From Atriophallophorus winterbourni (taxonomy: Eukaryota; Platyhelminthes; Trematoda; Plagiorchiida; Microphallidae): DNA of 64,000 nucleotides. Made by a program: the position numbers and the translations under genes. The notes under the pieces are model-generated. The model made no database searches, was not told the origin of the DNA, and saw nothing but the letters and a program-made list of their open reading frames with translations. The stretch is from positions 1 to 64,000 of the forward strand of contig JACCGJ010000552.1 in the NCBI GenBank assembly GCA_013407085.1. Reading direction: 5' to 3'. This document shows positions 51,490 through 60,530 of the stretch, piece by piece. Position 1 is the stretch's first letter. Each line of letters begins with the position of its first letter.

Positions 51490-51725
51490 GATTACATTGC
51501 TCTTTGTACTGAACCTTTCATCTACAAAGGTCGACTACTTGGCCACAATTCTCACAGAGTATATCTTTCGGAAATCGACCGTTCCTACCTCGTACACATG
51601 ACTAGATTGCGTAAGCCGCACCGTAGCATTCGAGTGAGCATTCTCTGGAAACCAGTCTTAAAAAGTTCTTTTGCATTTGTTATTCTGCTTCTCACGGACA
51701 TGTTCCAGATGTGACGGATGCTTCG
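51490..51725 (-). mobile_element. RTE-like LINE tail fragment
   Basis: Diverged match to 17520-17745 (complement of YRMENGRIPKDLLYGEL region; shared ATCTTTCGGAAATCGACC-like and GACGGATGCTTCGTA blocks), ending at a microsatellite. Confidence 0.65.
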
Positions 51726-51728
51726 TAT

Positions 51729-51738
51729 ACACACACAT

Positions 51739-51770
<32 letters not shown>
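51729..51770. repeat. microsatellite (CA)n and (TA)n
   Basis: CA then TA dinucleotide tract. Confidence 0.95.
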
Positions 51771-52389
51771 TAAATGATATCTTAGAACATAAAAATACGC
51801 TTATAAAATAGGCAGTGCGTAGAGACAAACTTATGCATTTCTTGGAAGTGTTATTTTATACAATAACATAATAATTTCCATTAAACAATCTTCTTCATCA
51901 TGCTCGTTCGTTTGTTATGCGAGCAATGCGGTTCATCGAAAAAAGAGAGAATATTAAGAATCAGACATTTTTAAAATTGCAAGTCGTGATGGATTGGCTA
52001 AAGTCAGTACCCAGCCACTCAATTAGCTTTTCGCGAGTGTTTTTAGTTTATTTATACAAAACGAAATGCTACAACATGACAAAGAACATTCAATTCTTAA
52101 ATGTGTTTTGTGCAAATACAATTAATTAATTTCTACAAGTGTGTTGCATAGATAATGTCTTTCTCGATCTCGGAACGATCCGACTATTTTCCGATAGGTT
52201 TGTTTGATTTCCAGCTCATTGACGTAACCTACGATGTGTTTATGTGTGTAAATAATCTGTTTATGTATGACATATCATCAGTAAAAGTGGGATGAGCAAC
52301 AATGATATGTGCGTCAGTTGCCTAGAAAGTAGTAACAATATCTTCAAGCAATGAAAATATAGTTTTACAACGAATCAGTAAGAACATAT
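51771..52389. other. intron sequence, nothing recognised
   Basis: AT-rich, short frames only. Confidence 0.4.
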
Positions 52390-52510
52390 TTTTGATGACA
52401 TTTCGCTTCTGGTACAGAAGCTTCGTGAGACCAAAAATGTCAGTTCGAACAGGGTTCAGTTTTAAATTACATTAACCTCAGCAACGCTAAGTTACCTAAT
52501 TGATACAGGT
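52390..52510 (-). repeat. repeat family E, diverged copy
   Basis: Minus strand carries AATTTAAAACTGAACCCTGT and ACGAAGCTTCTG then AGCGAAATG. The same order occurs at 62880-62990 (+), with looser matches at 55210-55320 (-) and 56485-56585 (+). Confidence 0.65.
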
Positions 52511-53109
52511 GGTCCCCACTTCTCCACGTGCTGAATCCTAAATGTTTATTTTTGCGTGCAAGTGAAAATGATGTCCGCTGTCAGACTGCTTGCGTAATCA
52601 GTTTTGTTGTGGCACATCTTGTTCTTCAACATCGTACCGTTTGTGCCACATTATAATTTCTATTGTTTTCACAATCCATTTACCATTCATTCCTGGACTC
52701 GTAACCTATTACATTTGCTCAGATTTTACAAGCGTTGGGACAGTCATTTCACCCGGGTTGTTTCATCTGTCGAATATGTTCACGAAGTTTGGATGGTGTC
52801 CCATTCGCCACAGATTCAAACAAGTTGATTTATTGTTTGGAGGATTATTATTTGGTCCATGCTCCCTTGTGTGGAGCATGTGGCATGGTTATAAAACCGG
52901 AAAAAGTGAGTTGACTACATGTACCTGTTTATTAGATTATTTTTACATTTCGTGGAGGCACACTTCAATGTTTGATGTCAATGTCATCTTGCACAGTGCA
53001 AACAAAGTGGAGCGATCGGATGTTTTTAGTGTGTTTATTAGTCAAGGTCTTTATGAGACCTGTCAAGCAAGGTCTCACAGGTACGAATTTGCGTGCCCTG
53101 GATTAAATA
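52511..53109 (+). other. long open frame of unknown nature
   Basis: A 182-codon frame (52590-53138) is rich in Phe, Ile, Tyr and Cys and shows no domain I recognise. It runs directly into the CR1 tail at 53110. Composition and context suggest chance or old element sequence rather than a gene. Confidence 0.25.
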
Positions 53110-53950
53110 GGCTGATTGAACCAACCTTATACATGTAAAATATTGAACGTGGGTAAATCATTCAAATTCACATACTCTCTCGGATCTCAGCAACTTTCAT
53201 CGTTTACTGAAGAGAAAGACCTGGGCGTGTGGATTAGCAGTAACTTGAAGTCTTCACGGCAGTGTTCTGTTGTATACAAAAAGTCCTGCCAAAGCTTAGG
53301 ATTGCTCAGAAGGATCTAAGGTCATTTCTCAAAACAGATACTCCCACGTATAATTAACACCTATATCAGACCGACAATGGAGTATGCTGTTCTAGCATGG
53401 TCCCCATGGTTACAAAAGGACATGACCTTGCTCCAATGGGTATACCACGGCGCTACAAAACTGGTGACCGGGCTATACAACAGGACATACGAGGAGCGGA
53501 TTGCAACTCTAAACCTCTTTGACTTTTCAGGGTGTCAGGGGTGACTTGATCCTGCTGTTCGACATTTTGCATACAGTGGATCACCCATTTGAACACCTGT
53601 TTAATCGGCAAGAAGCACGTGCTAGCAGATCGCAGGGCTACAAGTTAATTATTCCACATTCCAGATCAAATTGTCGAAGGTGTTTCTTTGCTGTCAGAGT
53701 TTGTTTTATATGGAACTCCCTGCCCCCACATATCATTTGCGCAACAAGCCTGAACCTATTCAAGGCTCAACTTGACAATTATATAATGACCAAATCTAAC
53801 CTTGCACTTCAATACACGTGCTGACTTTCCATATGGATAAAACATTTGTGTTGTTTTTTATGCATTCCCTATATTTTTAATCTGTGGTTATTGTAAAGTA
53901 TTTGCTTTTTGGACAATTAAAACTGTGAATTACTTTGAATTAATTTGAAC
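53110..53950 (+). mobile_element. CR1-like LINE tail
   Basis: Frames 53116-53319 and 53519-53824 with EEKDLGVWISSNLKSSRQCS, then YIRPTMEYAVLAWSPWLQKD in between, then RGDLILLFDILHTVDHPFEH, IPHSRSNCRRCFFAVRVCF and WNSLPPHI. This is a CR1 C-terminal domain with stops at about 53317 and frameshifts. The 3' end near 53950 has the family's TGGTTATTGTAAAG block. Confidence 0.88.
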
Positions 53951-53954
53951 ACTG

Positions 53955-54080
53955 GCTTACAAGTACTACTAGCTAACTGAACCTAATCTTTCTGTCTTCA
54001 CCTGATGACGGCAAACAGCCAGAAACCGTTAGTGGTGTGTAAGTGCGTGGGATGTGAGTAATACATCGCTTTGGTTACTA
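53955..54080 (+). repeat. repeat family C, partial copy
   Basis: Plus-strand core at 53998-54035: TCAC, CTGATGA, hairpin GGC-AAACA-GCC, GAAA, then CCGTTA (palindrome lost) and GTGGTGTG. It is followed by the GGGATGTGAG block. Confidence 0.75.
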
Positions 54081-55069
54081 CTAGCTTAATTGTCCAACTT
54101 TTTTCGGTCGTTTAATGCTATGCTTATCGATCGATGGCCTAACAAACGTGAGCGTGACGTACTGGAACCGGGAGTCGGAATTACTGTTCGCGAACAAGAG
54201 CTAGAAGCGAGTTTAGCCGCTACCCGATTTAATTCCATAACGTACACTTATTACCTTCGGTAAATCCGTTACTTTCAGTTTTCGATAAAATTTTATTACG
54301 AAAAAATGAAATATACTTTGATGTCGTAGCTGCCTTATCCTATCTAGTGGTTTTCTCGTTCGGTTCTTCTCATCTTTTATTCACAGTATCATCTTCACTG
54401 ATTATCTGGCATGGCCTTGACCACAGTACTAGCGTTATTTGAGACCTCGGTTTTACGACCGCGTAATTAACAGGAATGTGGCCAAACTTTCCCTCATATA
54501 CTGCAATACGAAAACTCGTTAATAGATCTAGATAAGCATGAAGCAAAAAATCTGTTGACAACTCAAAAAATTGATCATGATAACAGATAACATTTGTTCA
54601 TTGTTCGTCATCATTCGTTATTACAAGAGTGAAGCTCAATATCTGATTGCTGCTTGATCTATACCCATATTACGTGCATTCATTTTAAAAGTTAACAGCT
54701 CGGAAGTTAATGTACGCATTCTTGTGTGAATCTACCACGAGACTGATTCTCCGAGGACAAAAATCGGTATATTCAAAGATCCTTTTTAACAATCGCGATA
54801 GAATTAGATAATGGTAGTTTCCAAGTATAACCTTTTAACTACATTTTCATGGTTTGAAAACTCAGTGAACTTGATCTTACTGACTCCACAAAGTTGAAGA
54901 CAAGCAGCAAGAATCGGTTGTGCTGTATAACTGCATGAGATTTATGCATTCCTAAAATTTGAATTGTTATCTGAAATGTAATGGAAAATGTGTGGGCCAG
55001 ATCGATCAGTCATTGCCATGAAAATAAAATTTCAAAGCAATAGGTATAAGCAAAATTTTTACTTGAATG
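54081..55069. other. intron sequence, nothing recognised
   Basis: Short frames only. Confidence 0.4.
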
Positions 55070-55205
55070 GCGTTGTTACATAGGGTTCGTACAACGAACC
55101 ACGATGTTCAAACACGGAATCACTAAGTGATTCTTGGTCAAGCACTCAAGGCGTTTATTGATGACCAAAGTAATATGGTGTGGGGGATGTGAGCACCACA
55201 ATAGT
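55070..55205 (+). repeat. repeat family C, pseudo-LTR-like part
   Basis: Shares ATAGGGTTCGTACAACGAAC and CACGATGTTCAAACACGGAA with 15434-15500, and ends GGGGGATGTGAGCACCACAA. Confidence 0.75.
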
Positions 55206-55209
55206 TAAG

Positions 55210-55320
55210 AGCAGTTTTTGGTCACGTTTCGCCTCTGGTGCAGAAGCTTCGTCAGACCAAGGGTGATAGTCAGAGCAGGGAACGTATTTAAATGTCACTT
55301 CAACCACCATATCTAATTGG
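55210..55320 (-). repeat. repeat family E copy
   Basis: Minus strand: GGTCTGACGA, a 7-bp hairpin GCTTCTG-CAC-CAGAGGC, then GAAACGTGACC. See the finding on its hammerhead-like layout. Confidence 0.65.
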
Positions 55321-55377
55321 TCTCACCACTGAACAGATTATTTTGAAATCTTAGAGATATCAAGGCATGTAAACAAA

Positions 55378-55652
55378 CAGCGGATCGCGAATACGAGGAT
55401 AAATCCTCATTTGAGAATTGAAATTCAGCGTTTGTTGTAGGGACTAAGCTAAGTCCCACAATCGGTGCAATGCAGCACCGGTAACTGTTTAGAATATTTT
55501 TGCAACATTCCAATAACAGTATAATGATTTATTTTTATTTAAATTCAGATTTTAGTAATAAGCAGTGTATACGACGTTCAAAAACCAATACGGAAGTACT
55601 TGAAAGCTCAATTTCAATTTGCAAATGAGGATTTATCCACGAATTCGCAACT
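55378..55652. repeat. inverted repeat with arms of about 45 bp
   Basis: Arms 55378-55428 and 55606-55652 share CAAATGAGGATTTATCC in opposite orientation, with about 80 to 85 percent identity by eye. They lie just upstream of the hammerhead motif. Confidence 0.6.
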
Positions 55653-55705
55653 AATTTGTTTTAGCACAAAGTCAGAACGGCAGTCGTATGTCAGATTACG
55701 GATAC

Positions 55706-55748
55706 GTATACCTGATGAGCGGTAATATCCGCGAAACCGGTCGTGTGC
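55706..55748 (+). ncRNA. minimal type I hammerhead ribozyme motif
   Basis: All core nucleotides are present in order. Stem I 5' strand GTATAC (55706-55711), CTGATGA (55712-55718), stem II GCGG-loop TAATAT-CCGC (55719-55732), GAAA (55733-55736), CCGG (55737-55740), TC (55741-55742, predicted cleavage after the C), stem I 3' strand GTGTGC (55743-55748). Stem I forms six pairs (two G-U). Stem II forms four perfect pairs with the conserved G-C next to the core. Stem III is only the palindrome ACCGGT, as in minimal hammerheads that act as dimers. Such motifs are known from the pseudo-LTRs of Penelope-like elements. Confidence 0.75.
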
Positions 55749-55929
55749 TTTCGTCCCGCTTTCAAACATAATATACTACTTATTAATAAAATATGGCATT
55801 TAACAAAAATCCAACACCGGATTGATTTGCCTATGTACCCAACGCAACGGGAATTCAGTCAATACCAATAGACACTCGCCCACATGTTCACGATTAAACG
55901 TGACTAAGTTGAATGGTATTAAAATATAA

Positions 55930-56484
55930 TTCAATATAAACATAAGGTTAACTTTAAATGTTATTTGTCCGCTAAACTGCTAAGAGCCATATCATGGAGA
56001 TCGTGGCCCTATCTAATTTGTTGACTGCATTTTCACAAGCCTTCGTCATTTTTGTCTCCTCTGTATGCAGACGTTCAATATAAGGCTTGTTGCTTCGTCG
56101 CGGTATATCTACGTTTTCTAAGTGCACAATGTGGTCGGTGCCCAACAGATGTTCAGCTAAAGCTGAATATTTTATTAGAGACGGATAAGCCGTCGCATTT
56201 TGTGAACGTTTCTTTATGCGATTCTTGAGCTCTTCGATCCTAATATGAAGTTCGCTGACTGTCTGTCCTATGTAAACACATGAGCAATCCTTTCACTTGA
56301 TCCTATAAACACAATTGGTAGAGATATCTAAAGGAAACTTATTCTTGATGCGTACCAAGTCCGAGCGAAGAGTTTTACCTTTCTTATATGTCACCCCCCG
56401 CATTCAAGATTCTACTTATCCTTTCGGAAATTCCCTTGACATACGGTATACATACCGTGGCTCGTCCGTTCTTCTCTGTAATTT
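55930..56484 (-). mobile_element. Penelope-like element 3' part with GIY-YIG endonuclease, decayed
   Basis: Minus-strand translation: VCIPYVKGISERISRILNAG (linker typical of Penelope-like elements, about 56395-56455), after a frameshift LRSDLVRIKNKFPLD, TNCVYRIK, stop (56293-56295), KDCSCVYIGQT (the YIG motif at 56260-56277), then HIRIEELKNRIKKRSQNA, SALAEHLLGTDHIVHLENVD and NKPYIERLHTEETKMTK. The reverse transcriptase is absent. One stop and one frameshift make it a pseudogene. The GIY-YIG nuclease makes the nick at which Penelope-like elements insert. Confidence 0.8.
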
Positions 56485-56585
56485 GTCAGGAATAGTTGGT
56501 TCCGTTCCCTTTTCTGATTATCACCCTTGATCTGACGAAGTTTTTGCGTCACAGGCGAAACGTGACCAAAAACTGTTGAACTGAA
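56485..56585 (+). repeat. repeat family E copy
   Basis: Plus-strand ATCACCCTTGATCTGACGAAG followed by a short hairpin and GCGAAACGTGACCAAAAACT, matching 55210-55265 in reverse complement. Confidence 0.6.
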
Positions 56586-56859
56586 TTGTTATCGTTTCAT
56601 AAATTGGGGTGTATTTTTTAAGATCAACATTAGAGATAATGTCACAAACTCGTCTCTTTACGTTCGTGATATTTATACAAAATGTAAACCAACGTATTAA
56701 ATAAATGGGAACCTAACAACGGTTAACTCTTAAAACATTTGGATAACTTCTAACAATATTATATCTCCACACAGTTGCATGCATGATACTAAAACAATTT
56801 TCCAGACACTTATTTCCTAAAATCCTAAAGCGTGATCTGAGTTAAATGTATAGTCCAAC

Positions 56860-56950
56860 TCAGGTCCCCACGCGCTTCCATTCAACAACCAGTTTACGGT
56901 GATTTGCCGTCATCAACTGGAGACAGTAAGACTGGTTCATCAAGCCCTGC
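56860..56950 (-). repeat. repeat family C, decayed copy
   Basis: Retains TTTGCCGTCATCA and GGAGACAGTAAGA in the family order. The palindrome and GAAA are mutated. Confidence 0.6.
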
Positions 56951-57369
56951 CATCTCAACCAAGTCGTTCACAAAAGTCACTGTCCACAAATGTGGAAAAA
57001 GCTAAAATAACGATTTATTTGCACCCGAATCACCGAGAACAATTAGAATAGATTGAGCACTGTGTTAATAAAACATAGACGTATATTTCTAGAATGTTCT
57101 ATCGATAACGTAATGATAATGTATTGGTAATGATTTTAAACAATCATCAAAATCCAACAGATCAGTGAGATGGAATATTTTCGCAGATTAAGAGTGGTGT
57201 CTGATTTCTAACCAATCAAATATACGGGCTTTTCTGTTAGTTAAAGGCGAGGCAATTAACAATAAAATCTTATGTTCTTTTAATCAGATTGCACACCGAG
57301 ACCAAGATCATTAAGTTGACAAGGTTTTAGCATCTTACTACCATCTCATATCCGTTTCTTTCATTCAAG
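56951..57369. other. intron sequence, nothing recognised
   Basis: AT-rich. It ends in a pyrimidine-rich TTTCTTTCATTCAAG acceptor. Confidence 0.5.
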
Positions 57370-57438
57370 GGTTCCGAAGATATTATCCGCGTCGCTGCGT
57401 TAGACAAGGAATTCCATATCGACTGCTACAAATGTTGC
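57370..57438 (+). CDS. zyxin/Ajuba-type LIM protein, exon 4
   Basis: A 69-nt exon (23 codons, phase 0 at both ends) between TTCAAG and GTAAGA. It encodes GSEDIIRVAALDKEFHIDCY plus KCC. Zyxin has [20 protein letters not shown] and Ajuba TTIRVVSMDRDYHVECYHC in LIM3, so this is the middle of the last LIM domain with ligands H and C, C. It joins directly in frame to exon 3 or to an unseen exon. Confidence 0.9.
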
Positions 57439-57517
57439 GTAAGATTCATTTAGCCTTTTCTATCATGCTCATTTCTTTGATGTACTTTGTCCAGAATCCA
57501 CTCTCTGTGCATTTCAG

Positions 57518-57778
57518 GATTGTGGAAAAATTCTTGGAGATGATATCGAGAATCGATGCTACCCCATGACAGAAACAGACACTTTGGAGAACAAAATTTA
57601 CCGTCTATTGTGTCTAAAGTGTCACCTCTCCCGTATTGGTGCTGTTCCTGCCACGACTCTCAGTTCTAAACCGGTTACCACAGTCACTACATCCACAAGG
57701 CCAAGTGGCTACAATCATCAGTTACGCTTCTACCCTGTGTCGAAATTCCAGAGCGGTGGTGCGAAAACTTTTGGATGA
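57518..57778 (+). CDS. zyxin/Ajuba-type LIM protein, last exon
   Basis: Begins after TTTCAG in phase 0 and ends with TGA at 57776-57778 (86 codons plus stop). It encodes DCGKILGDDIENRCYPMTET and then IYRLLCLKCHLSRIGAVP, the end of the last LIM domain with the final ligands C-x2-C in CLKC. The stretch between CYP and LLCLKC is about nine residues longer than in vertebrate relatives. A Ser/Thr-rich tail of about 45 residues follows (TTVTTSTRPSGYNHQLRFYP). With all exons joined the protein is 242 residues, with no signal peptide or membrane segment. Family members work in cytoplasm, adhesion sites and nucleus. Confidence 0.9.
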   Translation, partial: DCGKILGDDIENRCYPMTETDTLENKIYRLLCLKCHLSRIGAVPATTLSSKPVTTVTTSTRPSGYNHQLRFYPVSKFQSGGAKTFG

Positions 57779-58500
57779 GATTGCACATTGAACCCGAGTA
57801 TATTACACATATGCCTAGTTGACGCGGAAGCATTCCCATTAATTTGGAAGCTTCGGCTGTTCAATGTTATCGTTTATAAATCACGAATCGAGGAAAATTT
57901 GAACGCATGGTGCACAGTATATTGTACTCTGCTCGCGTTAATACATTTTAACTATTTGCGGATCATGTATTCATTTAGTTGAGTATACAATCAGTTTCAA
58001 CCCATCGGGACATAGCCCACATTTAGATGCAGAACTTCAAACTTTGTGGTTGCCTGATTCAACCGGAAAACCATTCATTGTAGTAGCTGTATAGGGGATG
58101 TGAAGAGAATATTATCTTAGCCAAATGTCAATGGCATAACCATGGAAAGTATGAAGATATTTCGTTTATTTTCATGTTAGTATACAGGCTTCATCACTAT
58201 AGTGTATCTTTATATCAAACTGTTTTACAAACTATAGACTTATCGATTCCCGTATCTCTTAATGTCGAAATAAATATATTTTGAAAATTGTAAACATTCA
58301 GTGAACATTTAATAAGATTTTCACCTGAGTGAAGACGAAGACGATACCGGAATTTCGAGCTCCTTGCTTGAATAATTCTTAGAGGGACTCTTTAGGTGAG
58401 TATTGAGCGATCTTCCCACGGGTGTATTCGGCCCTAGCGGACAGGAACCACACGATACAGAGGTTATTACCACGTATTTATACACTACGTGCCATTCAAG
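57779..58500. other. downstream of the LIM gene, nothing recognised
   Basis: No clear poly(A) signal could be assigned to the LIM gene. Short frames only. Confidence 0.4.
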
Positions 58501-59840
58501 ATTAAAGATTCAAGGTTCAAGAATTTATGGTCACAAAAAAGCAAATAGCTTCACAATTACCATATCATAGTAAATATTCGTTCAATAAGAGGTATAAAAA
58601 ACAATTATACGATGTCACTGGAGTCAAGTAATATGCTTATCCTGAGTCAATACACAGGCATCGTCAAATCGTTATGTAACAAATAAGTGTCCAAGTTTCG
58701 AGTGAATGTTTTGATACAGGGAGAGGTGATAATTGCTTCGGGAAGGGCATTCCACAGGAAACAGACACGTACCGAATAGAAATATCGGCGACAGTTAGTA
58801 CGGGAATGGGGAATTTGTAGTGCCGCTGAGTGGCTACGTGTAATTCCTGACTCACGGTATTTGAACAAATGTTTGAGTGGATGATCTGGAGTATTCAATA
58901 TTTTGTATGTAATGATAACGTCACTTCGAAGTCTACGTTGAAGGGGAGTGGGGAGCTTTAGCTTTTTCAACCTTTCCTCGTATGTAAGGTCTCGAAAACC
59001 ACGCACGAGTTTAGTTGCACGATGATATATCCTGTCAAGCAAGAATATATCTTTTTTCATCCACGGAGTCCATGCTTGCGATGCATGTTCCATTGTGGGA
59101 ATTAAGTAGGTCTTCATGATGATTGGCAACGTTCCAGGCGTAAATGTTCTGATGATCCGTCGCAGCATACCTAGGATCTTTGAAGCACTCTTGTAAATGA
59201 CCTCATTATGTACGCTGTTCTTTAGTCTGCCACATATCCAGACTCCAAGATCCTTCTTCGATTTGGTCCAGCTCAAAATCGTCTACCCAAAGTGATATTC
59301 GTACTGAAAGGGCTCACCGATTTGCAGTAGCTTGCATTTTTGAAAATTGAACGGTAGTTTATTTCTAACTGACCATTCGTGTAGTGCAACTAAATCACTT
59401 TGCACTTTTACGCAGTCTGCAGTTGATTTTATTCGCATCTAAAAACAACATCATCCGCAAAAAGGGCTACCTTGCATGAGAGCATCTCAGGTAAATCATT
59501 GATGTAAAATAAGAAAATATATGGTCCGAGGACGGAACCTTGCGGTACACCACTGGAGGTATCAATGGCTCGTGATTGTACCCCGTTAACTCGAACGGTT
59601 GCCTTGCGCCCATTGAGGTAGCTTTCGAACCATACGATACCATATGTCAATACCAATCTGTTTCAGCTTTTGTAGCAGCAGGAAGTGATAAACTCTGTCG
59701 AAAGCTTATGACATATCCAGATAGCACGCGTGCATACTCTCTCCTGCGTCAACCGTTTAGGTCCAATCGTTTAATACCGTCAGCAAGTTTGTCAGACAAA
59801 GGAAAATCTGCGAGCGGGTTAATTTTTTAACTAAAAAACT
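58501..59840 (-). mobile_element. CR1-like LINE, RT end and tail
   Basis: The 209-codon minus frame (58647-59276) has KKDLGVWICGRLKNSVHNEV, YLIPTMEHASQAWTPWMKKD, YHRATKLVRGFRDLTYEERL and IPHSRTNCRRYFYSVRVCFL. The RT frame (59429-59656) has [15 protein letters not shown] sequence, [20 protein letters not shown] and [10 protein letters not shown] with FADD intact. Frameshifts lie between. The 3' end is about four CTTGAAT heptamers (58495-58522). Confidence 0.9.
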
Positions 59841-59994
59841 GTACGTTGCTTTTCCTCAAACTGTCAAGAAAACGGCCTCAATTCGCGGGTGATCACCTAG
59901 CGAAGTTAGAGCGCCTTTGATACTGGACGGTTATTGGAGAAGATATGTTGTTAATGTGGTGTTTTTTCAAGTAATTTACATTGAAGTTCTATTT

Positions 59995-60530
59995 CAAGAT
60001 GCAAGATTCAAGATTCAAGATTTATGGTTGAAAAAGCAATTAACTTTACAATAACCACAGGGTGGAAATATAGGTACAAATGTATATATAAGTATAAATA
60101 AAATCAAAATCAACGGGACAATGGTAGCTTATTAATAGTTTGGGGAAAAATTCGGATTAGCTCTGATATAATCGTCAAGTTTCGATTTGAATATAGATAA
60201 GATGTTTGAGCTTACCAAATCGGAAGGTAGGGAATTCCAAGCAAAGCACACACGTACGGAATAAAAATACCTGCGGCAGTTCCGTTTGGAATGTGGTATT
60301 TCCAACTTGCAACCATGGCCACGGCTGTTGCTGGAAGTTCGAAGGTGGAATAATTTATCCAGGGGGTGGGAAACAGTAGTTAGTATTTTGTATGCGAGGA
60401 TGAGATCACCTCGCATTCTCCTTTGTGCATTCTACTCATTTCCAGTTGTCTGAGTCGCATGGCGAATGACATATTTTCGAGACCAATGACAAGCTTAAAA
60501 GCTCTCCGGTATATGCATTCATATACCTAC
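59995..60530 (-). mobile_element. CR1-like LINE, 3' tail
   Basis: Minus frame 60132-60416: RGDLILAYKILTTVSHPLDK, IPHSKRNCRRYFYSVRVCFA, WNSLPSDLV. The 3' end at 59995-60020 is four TCTTGAA-type heptamers. Very 5'-truncated. Confidence 0.9.

Noticed and set aside
52590..53138. 182-codon frame as a host gene
   Set aside because: No recognisable domain, biased composition and it ends inside a CR1 tail. Kept only as an unexplained stretch.
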